DNA of 64,000 bases from positions 1,922,001 to 1,986,000 of the forward strand of contig CAVQEJ010000003.1 of NCBI GenBank assembly GCA_963711505.1, given 5' to 3'. Of this stretch, positions 29,893 to 38,602 are shown piece after piece. Source of the DNA: JAGWRA01 sp963711505 (GTDB taxonomy: Bacteria; Acidobacteriota; Vicinamibacteria; Vicinamibacterales; CAVVIG01). Each line of letters opens with the position of its first letter. Within the stretch, counting starts at the first letter, position 1. The notes under the pieces are model-generated. The model made no database searches. It saw nothing but the letters and a program-made list of their open reading frames with translations, and was not told the DNA's origin. The position numbers were made by a program, and so were the translations under genes.

Positions 29893-30021
29893 CCACGTGC
29901 CACGTGCGGCGTGCAAGGTGCCACGTGCTCGTGCGACGTGCAGGGTGCGACGTGGAGTTCTGAGTTGTGAGTCTGGGCGACCAGTCGTCAGTCGACACTC
30001 ATCGCTCAGGACTCACAACTC
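29893..30021. repeat. seven-base-period tract plus mirrored hairpin arms
   Basis: From 29893 to 29954 nine heptamers in a row end in GTG (CCACGTG, CCACGTG, CGGCGTG, CAAGGTG, CCACGTG, a 6-base unit, CGACGTG, CAGGGTG, CGACGTG). A second tract, GAGTTCT then GAGTTGT, begins at 29955. GAGTTGTGAGTC (29962-29973) is perfectly complementary to GACTCACAACTC (30010-30021). It lies between the convergent macB and stress-protein genes and may terminate both. Confidence 0.7.
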
Positions 30022-30041
30022 ATGACTGACAGCGTCAGACG

Positions 30042-30545
30042 TCAGAAGGTGATGCCGCCCGACGTGAGCGTTTCCTTCCCGGCCGTCCCGATGGTCCTCT
30101 TTCGCGGCTTCGCTTTCCCCTTCTTCTCGGGCTGGATGCTGAGCAGCAGCGGGCACGGCGCGTGCCCGAGCAGGTGCACCGCGGTCGTGCCGAAGATCAA
30201 CTCTCCAGCCGTCCGCTTGTGGTGATAGCCGAGCACGGCCAGATCCATCTTGCGCTGCTTCAGCTCGTCGAGCAGGGCGTAGCTCGCCGAGTGGGCCCGG
30301 ATGACGAGCGTCGACGCCTTCACGGCGTGCCGACGGGCTTCCCGCAGCGCCACACGGAACATGGCGCGGGCCGCCGCCTCCAGTTCGGGCACTCGTGCGT
30401 CGAGCGGCGTGACGTCGGGCAGCTCGATCACGTTGACCAGCAGCAGCGACGCGCCCCGCGCCGCCTGCCGGCACGCCAGCCGCGTCAGGTCCACGGCGTG
30501 CTCGATGTCCTTCAATCCGACCAGAATCTTCCTCGATTGCGCCAC
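30042..30545 (-). CDS. universal stress protein (UspA family)
   Basis: 167 residues, starting MAQSRKILVGLKDIEHAVDL. This is a single Usp domain: strand 1 KILVGLK, strand 2 SLLLVNVIELPDV, strand 4 MDLAVLGYHH, then the GXX-type nucleotide-binding turn (GTTAVHLLGHAPCPLLLSI), close to the ATP-binding G-2X-G-9X-G(S/T) pattern but less regular. The C-terminus has a basic tail (EKKGKAKPRKRTIG) not usual for the family. Cytoplasmic; it modulates stress survival in other bacteria. It has its own AAGGAGAT leader and is divergent from nothing obvious, with the nitroreductase gene 72 bp upstream on the same strand. Confidence 0.88.
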   Translation of the reverse strand: MAQSRKILVGLKDIEHAVDLTRLACRQAARGASLLLVNVIELPDVTPLDARVPELEAAARAMFRVALREARRHAVKASTLVIRAHSASYALLDELKQRKMDLAVLGYHHKRTAGELIFGTTAVHLLGHAPCPLLLSIQPEKKGKAKPRKRTIGTAGKETLTSGGITF

Positions 30546-30617
30546 GGGATCTCCTTTCCTACTGCCGGTAGGGCCCCTGCCTGAACTGGCACCTGAGAAG
30601 CGGTCCAGCCACGCGCT

Positions 30618-31232
30618 CTATTTGAACCACGCCAGGATCTCCGGCGGCTTGCGCGACACCGGCGGCGCCACGCCGCGCGGCACTCCGACAATGATCGGGG
30701 CGACGGCGCTGACGTCGGCCGGGATGTGCAGCTCCTGCTTGACCTCCCGCGTGTTCAGCATCGCCACCGCCGACCCGATGCAGCAGGTGCCGAGCCCCCT
30801 GGCCGTCGCCGCCAGCATCAGGTTCCCGGCGGCGAGCCAGCAGTCGGCCGGCACGAACGGCCCCGCCGCCCGCCCGCAAATGACGACCAGCGCCGGGGCG
30901 TCGTAGAAGATGCAGAACGCCGGGTCGGACAGCAGCGTGACGAACTGGCTCTCCTTCGCGTCGCTGCCGGTCATGTGCAGGTCGTGGAACCGTCCAGCCT
31001 CGGCCGCCCAGCCCGCCTTCGCCCGATCCGACAGCTGCCTGAGCTGCGCCCGATCCTGCACGACGACGAACGCCCACGGCTCGATGTGCATCGCCGTCGG
31101 CGCCTGAACGGCTGCCGCCAGCAGTTCACGGATCACCGAGGGATCGAGCGGCTCGCCGGTGTATGCCCTGACGGCGCGCCGGGCATAGATGGCGTCGATC
31201 ACGTGCATCGAGGCGGGCAGGCATTCACCCAT
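30618..31232 (-). CDS. nitroreductase-family FMN oxidoreductase
   Basis: 204 residues from the ATG at 31232. The family pattern is clear: VIDAIYARRAVRAYTGEPLD (FMN-phosphate-binding Arg cluster at about 13-25), VQAPTAMHIEPWAFVVVQD (about 42-60), and the C-terminal GLGTCCIGSAVAMLNTREVKQELHIPADVSAVAPIIVGVPRG. These enzymes reduce nitro groups, quinones or similar acceptors with NAD(P)H as cytoplasmic homodimers. The middle segment (FCIFYDAPALVVICG) is typical. Upstream, 31233-31596 is the gap shared with the divergent STAS gene. Confidence 0.88.
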   Translation of the reverse strand: MGECLPASMHVIDAIYARRAVRAYTGEPLDPSVIRELLAAAVQAPTAMHIEPWAFVVVQDRAQLRQLSDRAKAGWAAEAGRFHDLHMTGSDAKESQFVTLLSDPAFCIFYDAPALVVICGRAAGPFVPADCWLAAGNLMLAATARGLGTCCIGSAVAMLNTREVKQELHIPADVSAVAPIIVGVPRGVAPPVSRKPPEILAWFK

Positions 31233-31596
31233 GGGAGGCCCTCCATTTGAATCTGGCGGTCGCGCATCTATCCTGCGGAGCAAAGGCGGTGCCGGGACAC
31301 GGGACCGGCCTGATATCGACGGAAATGCCTGTATCGAGAGGGCATCGGTCACCTCCCGGTTGCGGGCGCATGGGGCGAGCCCAGCGACACGTGCGTACCG
31401 GCGCGCAGGAATTCGCGCCGGTCCGCGCATCGCGAGGGCTCGCGTCCATCCGGGCCCTCTCGTCAGGCGTCGCGGGTCGGAGCCCCTGTCCGGACGACAC
31501 GGACGACGCCCCCCGGCCGCGCAGATGCATGGCGTTGCACCGGCCGGCCGTTCGTGCAATGATCCCGCACTTTCACTACTCGAGAGAGGGGCACCA
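31233..31596. other. divergent intergenic region (nitroreductase / STAS)
   Basis: 364 bp without a credible gene. On the plus strand TTGCAC (31535-31540) and AATGAT (31558-31563) with a 17-base gap form a weak promoter for the STAS gene. GAGAGAGG just before its ATG is the ribosome-binding site. Nothing else is recognised. Confidence 0.4.
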
Positions 31597-31938
31597 ATGG
31601 ATATCGCGCAGCGACCGATGGGCAACGTGATGATTATCGACGTGACCGGCCAGATCCGGCTCGGCGACGGCGACGTGCTGCTGAGGGACAAGGTCCAGAG
31701 CCTGATCCAGCAGGGCCACAAGCAGCTCGTCCTGAACCTGGCGGGCGTGTCGTACATCGACAGTGCCGGACTGGGCGAAATTGCGCACGCCCACGCCACG
31801 ATCACCCGCCAGGGCGGCAAGATGAAGCTCGCCGGCCTCACCAAGCGGCTGCACGATCTCCTGTCGATCACCCGCCTGCTGACCGTGTTCGACACCTACG
31901 ACAACGAGACCGAGGCGGCCGCCAGCTTCGAAGGCTGA
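31597..31938 (+). CDS. STAS-domain anti-sigma-factor antagonist
   Basis: 113 residues forming one STAS domain (MDIAQRPMGNVMIIDVTGQI at the N-terminus). The phosphorylatable Ser is in YIDSAGLGEI (Ser about 56), as in SpoIIAA/RsbV. When unphosphorylated, such proteins bind an anti-sigma kinase and free its sigma factor. No RsbW-type kinase lies nearby. GAGAGAGGGG precedes the ATG. A strong hairpin follows the gene, so it is probably monocistronic. Confidence 0.92.
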   Translation: MDIAQRPMGNVMIIDVTGQIRLGDGDVLLRDKVQSLIQQGHKQLVLNLAGVSYIDSAGLGEIAHAHATITRQGGKMKLAGLTKRLHDLLSITRLLTVFDTYDNETEAAASFEG

Positions 31939-31967
31939 GGACGAACCGCCCGATCGCCCGCCGTACG

Positions 31968-32003
31968 GATCGCGGCCGTCACCGTGTGACGGCCGCCGCG
32001 ATC
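31968..32003 (+). terminator. strong hairpin after the STAS gene
   Basis: GATCGCGGCCGTCAC (31968-31982) pairs with GTGACGGCC-GCCGCGATC (31986-32003), a 15-bp stem with a small bulge and 3-base loop, followed by TCTACGG. It is a likely factor-independent terminator with a poor T-tract. Confidence 0.6.
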
Positions 32004-32073
32004 TCTACGGAGAATCGGTGCAGGAAACTGCACCGTGCCGGTCCGGAAGCTGAAGGCCCCGGACCTCAGCGGG

Positions 32074-32295
32074 TCAGGAGGGCGTGTCGGTGTCGCGCCG
32101 GCTGTACTGCCCGGACGACGAGCGGCGCAAGAACCCCACCGAAACCATTTCGCCGAGCACGCGCTCACTCTCGATCGGCGAGAGGTGCCACAACCGGGCC
32201 GCCTGGGCCACGGTGAGCCGCAGACCGGGCATTTCCATGAACTCGCTTTGGATCTGCTGCCGCGGTGTCGTGCCGACCATCAGAGTCGTGGACAT
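32074..32295 (-). CDS. 73-residue orphan winged-helix-like domain protein
   Basis: MSTTLMVGTTPRQQIQSEFM, then EMPGLRLTVAQAARLWHLSPIESERVL and VSVGFLRRSSSGQYSR. The ATG at 32295 follows AGAGGTG. I do not know a named family, but the same domain forms the C-terminus of the response regulator at 42389-43136 (IRREFDDLPSLRLTVEQAQRLWHVGRDETEALLQALVTDGFL). The pattern, a helix then P-LRLT-QA-RLWH, a second helix and a GFL turn, suggests a small helix-turn-helix with a wing. It probably binds DNA or a partner protein; this is inferred. Confidence 0.75.
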   Translation of the reverse strand: MSTTLMVGTTPRQQIQSEFMEMPGLRLTVAQAARLWHLSPIESERVLGEMVSVGFLRRSSSGQYSRRDTDTPS

Positions 32296-32593
32296 GCTTC
32301 ACCTCTTCCCTGTTTCCAAGGACTGTCCGAGTGCCCGTTGCAAATCCAACGCCACCTGTCATCTCCAGGATCGCGCCAGATTCCCTGACATCGCCCTTCC
32401 ACGGGGACACCACAAGCGGATTTTCACCCAACGCAATGCGTACTAACTCCCAACCCGACCGCGGCTTCGCATCGCGCAAGACGTCCCCCCCGGCGGTCCT
32501 ATCTCTTTAGACCGCGATCCTCCTCGTCTGGCTTAGCCTGCCGTCCCGCTCGTGAGGGCTCGCCGCCGCCGAACGGCCCGGCGCGGTTGCGGC

Positions 32594-32646
32594 TTGACGG
32601 CCGCGCGGCTGCATGCTAGTTTTCTAGCACATGCTGGTTTTCCAGC
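32594..32646 (+). promoter_or_regulatory. promoter with two tandem BlaI-type operator palindromes
   Basis: -35 TTGACG (32594-32599), 17-base spacer, -10 TAGTTT (32617-32622). Operator 1 GCTAGTTTTCTAGC (32615-32628) overlaps the -10. Operator 2 GCTGGTTTTCCAGC (32633-32646) follows with an 18-bp centre spacing. The first gene downstream is a BlaI homologue, so this is its likely self-controlled promoter. The rest of the 32296-32689 gap shows nothing else. Confidence 0.75.
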
Positions 32647-32689
32647 AGCACTGGCAACTTCCCGGCCGACCGATCCGTCTGAGGTCAAT

Positions 32690-33046
32690 ATGGCGAAGCG
32701 TCCTCCCCAGCTCTCCCGTCGCGAACGTCAGGTCATGGATATCGTCTACGAGCGCGGCCGCGCCACCGCTGGCGACATCACGGCTGCGCTCCCCGATCCG
32801 CCCAGCTACTCCGCCGTGCGCGCCCTGCTGCGGATCCTCGAGACGAAGGGCCACCTGCGTCACGACGCCGACGGGCTGCGCTACGTCTACTCGCCGACCG
32901 TGCCGCGCGATCAGGCGAGCCGGTCGGCGCTGCGCAGCCTCGTCCGGACGTTCTTCGACGGCTCGGCCACGCAGGCGGTGGCGGCCCTGCTCGACCAGTC
33001 GAAGCTGTCGGACGACGATCTCGAACGGCTCGCCCAGCCTGATTGA
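32690..33046 (+). CDS. blaI: BlaI/MecI/CopY-family repressor
   Basis: 118 residues, starting MAKRPPQLSRRERQVMDIVY. The winged-helix domain lies at about 8-75 with GRATAGDITAALPDPPSYSAVRALLRILETKGHLRH. The C-terminal dimerisation helices (SALRSLVRTFFDGSATQAVAALLDQSKLSDDDLERL) are also typical. BlaI-type repressors are cleaved after a BlaR1-like sensor peptidase is activated. That partner starts 24 bp downstream. Both operators lie just upstream. Confidence 0.93.
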   Translation: MAKRPPQLSRRERQVMDIVYERGRATAGDITAALPDPPSYSAVRALLRILETKGHLRHDADGLRYVYSPTVPRDQASRSALRSLVRTFFDGSATQAVAALLDQSKLSDDDLERLAQPD

Positions 33047-33070
33047 TGAGGCCCGAAAGGAAGGACGCTG

Positions 33071-35193
33071 ATGCCGCAGCTGGCTTTCCTGCTCACGCTT
33101 GCCCTTCGTGTTTCGGTCATCCTCGCGGGCATGACCCTCGTGACCGTGGCCATGCGACGTGCGTCGGCCACACGACGACACCTCGTGTGGGCCTGCGTCC
33201 TGACCGGCGTTCTGCTCATGCCGCTCGCCATGAGCGTCGGCCCGCGCTGGACCCTGCCGGTACTGCCGCAATCGGCTCACCAGCGCGTGGCCGAGATGAC
33301 GGCTACGACGGTTCCGATGGCATCGTCCACGGTGAGCACCCCGACGGCCAGTCTCCCGCCGGTGGCTGCGGCGGTCCTGACGGTCAGCGACACGCTCGGA
33401 GCTCCATCGCCGGCCGGGCTGGCCGTCGCCTTCTGGGCGGCCGGACTGCTGGCGCTCACCTTCTGGCTGGCGCTGGGGGCCATCAGGCTCCGCCGGCTGG
33501 CGGGACAGGCCCGGCCGGTGGCCAGTCCCGACTGGCAGGCCGATCTCGAGGAGGCGCGCCAGCGGCTGTCCATCTCGCGGCGCGTCCGACTGCTGTCGGG
33601 CGTGGGCACGCCGGTTCCGTTGACGTGGGGCACGTTCCAGCCGGTCATCCTGCTGCCGGACGATGAGGGAACCTGGAGCGGCGAGCGGCGGCGGGTCGTG
33701 CTGCTGCACGAGCTGGCGCACGTGAAGCGGTGCGATTGCCTCACCCAGACGCTGGGCCGGCTGACTCGCGCCATCCACTGGTTCAACCCCCTCGTCTGGA
33801 TCGCCGTGCGGCAGCTGGCACGCGAGCGCGAGCGGGCGTGCGACGAGATGGTGCTCGCCAGCGGCACGCGAGCCTCCGACTACGCCGAGCACCTGCTCTC
33901 GTTCGCCCGGCCGCGCTCGACCGAGGGCTGGCCGGCGGCGGTGGCGATGCCGATGGCGCGGACCTCGCAGCTCGAGAGCCGGCTTCGGTCGATTCTGAGT
34001 CCCCGCGCGCCACGGCCGTCCCGCGGGACGGCCGGTCCGCTCGCCATGACGCTGGCCATCGGCGCGCTCGTCGTGGCCGTGGCAACGGTCCATCCGGTCG
34101 CGAAGGCCGCTCCGGCGCCTCAGGCCAGGCCCCCCCGGCATTGCCCGTTCTGGCCCCACATCCGGCACCGACCGCCCCGTCCCCTGTTGTCCCGGTTGCG
34201 CCACAGCCGGCACCGGCTCCCGCTGCGCCGGTCGCGCCGACAGCACCCTCGCCGGTCGCGGCCGCGCTTCCGGCGCCCGCCGCGCCGAGGTCGGCCGATT
34301 CCGGCGAAACGCGCGTCGAACGGCGCGTCGTCAGCTCCAGCACGCACGTGTCGACGACGACGACCGTGAAGGTGCAGACGGCGACGGGAACGACGCACGC
34401 TTCGACCGCCGCAGACAGGACCTACGTCGATCGGCTGATTGCCGGCCTGCACGCTCCCGATCAGGACGTCCGGGAGAAGTCGGCCATCCTGCTCGGCCTG
34501 GTCGACCACAGCCAGGCCGGCACCGACGCACTGATCGCCGCCGCGCGCGACACCGATCCGCAGGTGCGCGAGAAGGCGGTCATCAGCCTCGGCCTGCGGC
34601 GTGATCGCCGGGCTTATGGCAGGCTCATGGCGGCGCTGGCGGATCGGGATGCCCAGGTCCGCGAAAAGGCGTGCATCAGCCTCGGCCTGCTGGACGATGC
34701 GCGGGCCATGGATGCACTCGAGAAGGCCACGAAGGACGCCGACCGGCAGGTGCGCGAACAGGCCCGGACGGCCATCAGCCTGCTGAAGGGACACGGCCGC
34801 GTCGACATCGAGGTCGACAACCTCGACGATCTCGCCGGCAAGCTGTCCCGCACCTTCGACCGGACGTTCAGCCGGACGATCGATCGGACGATTGGCCGCA
34901 CGCTGCAACGGCTGAAGGACTGCGCGCCCGACGCCTGCGATGGCCATATCCACATCGACGCGGACGGCCTGGCGGACGCCGTGCAGGACGGGGTGGCGGG
35001 CAGTGTCGCCGCCAGCGTGGCGGCCGGCGTCGCCACGACCGCCGTGAATCTCGCCGGCAGCATCGTCGGCGGCGTCGTCCAAGGCGTGACGCAGGGCATC
35101 GCCGGCGCGCTGCCGCAGATCCTCGACCAGATCGACGTCCAGGACAGCGGGCCGGGTCACCATCACAAGCCCGTCCAGCACAAGCAGCCGTAG
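33071..35193 (+). CDS. BlaR1-like M56 metallopeptidase fused to HEAT repeats (one frameshift)
   Basis: About 707 residues. The N-terminal part has membrane helices and the M56 zinc motif LLHELAHVKRCD (HELAH at about residues 213-217), with FNPLVWIAVRQLARERERACDE after it, as in BlaR1/MecR1. A Pro/Ala-rich linker follows, then three or four HEAT-like repeats (DVREKSAILLGLVDHSQAG, QVREKAVISLGLRRDRRAYG, QVREKACISLGLLDDARAM), a repeated TFDRTFSRTIDRTIGRT segment and a hydrophobic Gly/Ala tail. There is no penicillin-binding sensor domain. The break is a run of seven C at about 34127-34133; losing or gaining one base restores the Ala/Pro linker. The ADOP permease begins 10 bp after the stop. Confidence 0.85.
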
Positions 35194-35203
35194 GGGCCGC
35201 CGC

Positions 35204-37615
35204 ATGGACGCGCTGCTCCGCGATCTGCGCTTCGCCGTCCGCACCCTCATGAAGTCGCCGGCGGTCACGCTGGCGGCGCTCCTCACGCTCGCGCTCGGCA
35301 TCGGTGCCACGACGGCCATCTTCACGGTCGTCGACGGCATCCTGCTGAAACCGCTCTCCTATCCACAGCCGGACCGCCTGATGATGGTCTGGGAGACGAA
35401 TCAGCCGCGACACCGCGATCGCAACGTCGTCTCGCCGGCGAACTTCCTCGACTGGCAGGCACAGAACCACGTCTTCGCCAGCATGTCGGCGTTCGCCCCC
35501 TTCTCGGCGAGCCTCACGGGCCAGGGCGATCCGCGGCAGCTCGACGGGTTCGTGTCGACGGCCGATCTGTTCACGACGCTGCAGACGGGTGTGACGCTCG
35601 GCCGCGGGTTCCAGCGGGCGGACGGCAAGCCCGGCAGCCCGCCGGTCATCGTCATCAGCAACCGGTTGTGGCGGCAGCTCGGCGGCACCGACGGCATCGT
35701 CGGGCGGACGGTCACGCTCGGGGGCCGGCCGACGGAGATCGTCGGCGTGCTGCCGGCGGGATTCCGGATCGCGGGGCGCGCCGGCGACTTCATCTCGCCG
35801 CTGCAACTCGGCGCCGACGCGCACGAACGGCACGGCCGCGGCGCCCGGGTCATCGCGCGGCTCGCGGCAGGCGTCACCCTCGCGCAGGCGCGCGCGGAGA
35901 TGGACACCATCGCCACCCGCCTCGCCCGCGAGTATCCCGACTTCAACAGCGGCTGGGGCGTGAACGTCGTCCCCCTCGCCAGCGACATGGTGTCGGACGT
36001 GCGGCCGGCGCTGCTCCTGCTGCTGGCGGCGGTCGGACTCGTGCTGCTCGTCGCCTGCGTGAACGTGGCGAACCTGCTGCTGGCGCGCGCGTCGGGCCGC
36101 CGCCGCGAATTCGCGCTGCGCGCGGCGATCGGCGCCGGCCGGGGACGGCTGCTCCGGCAACTGCTGACCGAGAGCCTGCTGCTCGCGGGCTGCGGCGGCG
36201 CGCTCGGTCTCGTCGTCGCCGCCTGGCTGCTGAAGCTGCTGCTGGGGATCGCGACCGACCAGGTGCCGATTCCGCGGCTGAACGAGGTCCATCTCAATCC
36301 ACAGGTGCTCCTGTTCGTGCTCGCGGTCACGCTGATCACGGGGCTGGCGTTCGGTCTCGCACCGGCGCTCACCGCGTCGCGCCTCGATCTCCACGACTCG
36401 CTGAAGGAAGGCCGCGGCTCCGAGGGGCAACACGGACGCCGCCGGCACGACGCGCTGGTCGTGGCGGAAGTCGCGCTGGCGCTGGTGCTGCTGATGGGGG
36501 CGGGCCTCATGCTGCGCAGCTTCTGGACGCTGACGCACGTCGATCCCGGCTTCCGCAGCGACCACGTCCTCAGCATGTGGACGATGCTGCCGGGAGGGAC
36601 GTATCGCACGGCCGAACAGCGTGCGGCGTTCTTCGACCGGGCGGTCGACCGCCTGCAGGCCCTGCCGGGCGCGCAATCGGCCGCGGCCGTGACCTACCTG
36701 CCGCTGACCGGCCTCGGCTCGGCGACGACGTTCTGGGTGAACGATCGGGCAAAGCCGGCGCCGGGCCAGGAGCCGGCCGCAGACGTCCGGGCGGTGACGC
36801 CTGACTACTTCCGGACGCTCGGCATTCCATTGCTCCGCGGCCGGACGTTCTCCGGCCGGGACCGGGCCGACTCCCCGCAGGTCGCGATCGTCAACGAGGC
36901 GCTCGCCCGGATGTTCTGGCCCGGCCGGAATCCGATCGGCCAGCGGATCACCTACTCGTGGGGCGACGACATCCCGCTCGAGATCGTCGGCGTCGTCGGC
37001 GACGCACGTCTGGTCACGCTGAGCGACGACGAGATCCGGCCCGCGATCTACCGGCCGCAGACGCAGCAGCCGAGCATGTTCATGAGCCTGGTGGTGCGGA
37101 CGGCGGGCGACCCGCTGACGCTGGCGCCGGCCGCGCGCGCCGCGATCCACGCCATCGATCCGAACCAGCCCCTCTCGGATGTCGCCTCGATGGAGACGGT
37201 ACAGTCGGATTCACTGGCGCAGCCGCGGCTGCTGGCGCTGCTGCTGGGCCTGTTCGGCTTCTCCGCGCTGCTGCTGGCGGCGGTCGGCATCTACGGCGTG
37301 ATGGCCTACGCCGTCGCGCGGCGCACGCAGGAGATCGGCGTGCGCATGGCGCTCGGCGCCGACCGCAGCCGCGTCGTCCGTCTCGTGGTGGGAAGGGCCA
37401 TGTGGCTGGCGGGGCTAGGACTGGCGATCGGGCTGGCGGGTGCGCTGGCGACAACCCGCGTGCTCGACAGCCTGCTCTACGGCATCACGGCTACGGATCC
37501 GGCCACCTTCGTCGGGGTGCCGCTGATCCTCGCCGCCGTGGCCCTCGTCGCCAGCCTGCTGCCCGCCCGCCGGGCCACGCGGATCGATCCGATGGTGGCG
37601 TTGAGAACCGAATAG
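35204..37615 (+). CDS. ADOP-type FtsX/MacB-like permease (intact)
   Basis: 803 residues, uninterrupted. MDALLRDLRFAVRTLMKSPAV leads to the first helix (LTLALGIGATTAIFTVVDGI) and a MacB-like periplasmic domain. FtsX domain 1 follows (LLLLLAAVGLVLLVACVNVANLLLARASGRR, about 265-300), then a second periplasmic domain and FtsX domain 2 (FGFSALLLAAVGIYGVMAYAVARRTQEIGVRMALGADRSR, about 683-722), ending TRIDPMVALRTE. It has no ATPase of its own, as usual for this family. The role is probably envelope transport or mechanotransmission. It is translationally close to the BlaR1-HEAT gene and shares the BlaI-controlled promoter. Confidence 0.92.
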   Translation: MDALLRDLRFAVRTLMKSPAVTLAALLTLALGIGATTAIFTVVDGILLKPLSYPQPDRLMMVWETNQPRHRDRNVVSPANFLDWQAQNHVFASMSAFAPFSASLTGQGDPRQLDGFVSTADLFTTLQTGVTLGRGFQRADGKPGSPPVIVISNRLWRQLGGTDGIVGRTVTLGGRPTEIVGVLPAGFRIAGRAGDFISPLQLGADAHERHGRGARVIARLAAGVTLAQARAEMDTIATRLAREYPDFNSGWGVNVVPLASDMVSDVRPALLLLLAAVGLVLLVACVNVANLLLARASGRRREFALRAAIGAGRGRLLRQLLTESLLLAGCGGALGLVVAAWLLKLLLGIATDQVPIPRLNEVHLNPQVLLFVLAVTLITGLAFGLAPALTASRLDLHDSLKEGRGSEGQHGRRRHDALVVAEVALALVLLMGAGLMLRSFWTLTHVDPGFRSDHVLSMWTMLPGGTYRTAEQRAAFFDRAVDRLQALPGAQSAAAVTYLPLTGLGSATTFWVNDRAKPAPGQEPAADVRAVTPDYFRTLGIPLLRGRTFSGRDRADSPQVAIVNEALARMFWPGRNPIGQRITYSWGDDIPLEIVGVVGDARLVTLSDDEIRPAIYRPQTQQPSMFMSLVVRTAGDPLTLAPAARAAIHAIDPNQPLSDVASMETVQSDSLAQPRLLALLLGLFGFSALLLAAVGIYGVMAYAVARRTQEIGVRMALGADRSRVVRLVVGRAMWLAGLGLAIGLAGALATTRVLDSLLYGITATDPATFVGVPLILAAVALVASLLPARRATRIDPMVALRTE

Positions 37616-37649
37616 CGTCGCCACTTACGACGTGCTACGCACCCGCCTG

Positions 37650-37678
37650 TTGCGACGTTCTTCCTCCAGGCGTAGAAT
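37650..37678 (+). promoter_or_regulatory. promoter of the STN-like gene
   Basis: TTGCGA (37650-37655), a 17-base spacer and TAGAAT (37673-37678), 30 bp before the ATG at 37709. CAGGAGAG forms the ribosome-binding site. Confidence 0.65.
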
Positions 37679-37708
37679 CCGGCCGATCATTCCCATCAGG
37701 AGAGCCGG

Positions 37709-38464
37709 ATGCACCGGATCGTGCGGCTGTCGCTGGTCGTGCTCGTCGCCCTCTCGTCGGTCGCCTCTGCGAATCCGCCGGCGCCGCTCGACGGACCAAT
37801 CACCTGGATCGGGCCCGAGCCGGTGGTGCAGCTGCCCATCCGCGATACGACGGTTCCCGATCTCTTCCTGTTGATCGGCCGCGCGTCACACGTGCCGCTC
37901 GGCGTCGAGCCCTCGCAGCACCCCCTGCCGCCACCGGCGTACGAAGATCCCGCCGCCCCGCCGACCGAGGTCCGGTTCGACAACATGACCGTCCGCCAGG
38001 CATTCGACACGCTGGTGCAGCTCGACCCGCGCTACCAATGGCGCGATCTCGACGGCGTCGCCGTCCTGCGTCCCGTGAAGGCCTGGGCCGATCCGCACCA
38101 CTTCCTGAACCGGTCGATCGGGACGATCGAGTACGACAAGACGAGCCCGGAAGAGATGATGCGCCGGATTGCGTCCTGGATGTACGGCAGGAAGCCGCCC
38201 CAGTACCTCGGCTCGTCGTCTTCCGGAGATTCCTTTCCTCTCACGGTCAAGGAAGGCACGATCCTGATGGCGCTGGTCGCCACGGCACGAGCCGACGGCG
38301 ACATCTACTGGCGGATCCAGTACCCGGACACCACGGGCCCACTCGAATCCTCACGGATATTCAGACTCTGGTTCGGCTGGCTCGACCAGCGCCGGCTCGA
38401 CCAGGAAATCGAGCGCGGCATGCCGCCGCAGTGGGAGGGGACGACGTCGGGGGGGAGGAATTAA
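37709..38464 (+). CDS. periplasmic protein with secretin/TonB short N-terminal (STN)-like segment
   Basis: 251 residues with signal peptide MHRIVRLSLVVLVALSSVASA. The segment VVQLPIRDTTVPDLFLLIGRASHVPLGVE and VRFDNMTVRQAFDTLVQLDPRYQWRDLDGVAVLRP (about residues 33-125) has the two-strand/helix rhythm of STN or secretin N-domains. The C-terminal half is not recognised and is rich in Trp/Arg. It is predicted to be exported and soluble. Its end is fused to a seven-base repeat tract: the stop codon TAA at 38462-38464 lies at its edge. Function unknown; it could act with an envelope complex. Confidence 0.7.
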   Translation: MHRIVRLSLVVLVALSSVASANPPAPLDGPITWIGPEPVVQLPIRDTTVPDLFLLIGRASHVPLGVEPSQHPLPPPAYEDPAAPPTEVRFDNMTVRQAFDTLVQLDPRYQWRDLDGVAVLRPVKAWADPHHFLNRSIGTIEYDKTSPEEMMRRIASWMYGRKPPQYLGSSSSGDSFPLTVKEGTILMALVATARADGDIYWRIQYPDTTGPLESSRIFRLWFGWLDQRRLDQEIERGMPPQWEGTTSGGRN

Positions 38465-38571
38465 GAATTAAGAATTGAGAATTGAGAATTGAGAAATCAC
38501 GAATCGCGTGTTCGCCTGGAGTGTGGTTTCGGGTCCGTGTTTCTTCATTCTGCATTCGCAATTCTCAATTC
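38463..38571. repeat. mirrored seven-base-period tract (GAATTGA type)
   Basis: Left arm: AGAATTA then three AGAATTG heptamers (38464-38492). Right arm: ATTCTGC, ATTCGCA, ATTCTCA, ATTCCGC (about 38547-38573). GAATTGAGAATTG (38472-38484) is perfectly complementary to 38559-38571, giving a long hairpin with a 74-base loop. AT content is far above the surroundings. Confidence 0.75.
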
Positions 38572-38602
38572 CGCAGCCGAAGCCCCCGTGTATCCTGTCT
38601 CC

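Noticed and set aside
29893..30021. CRISPR array
   Set aside because: Units are seven bases, contiguous and degenerate, without 25-40 base repeats or spacers, and no cas gene is present.
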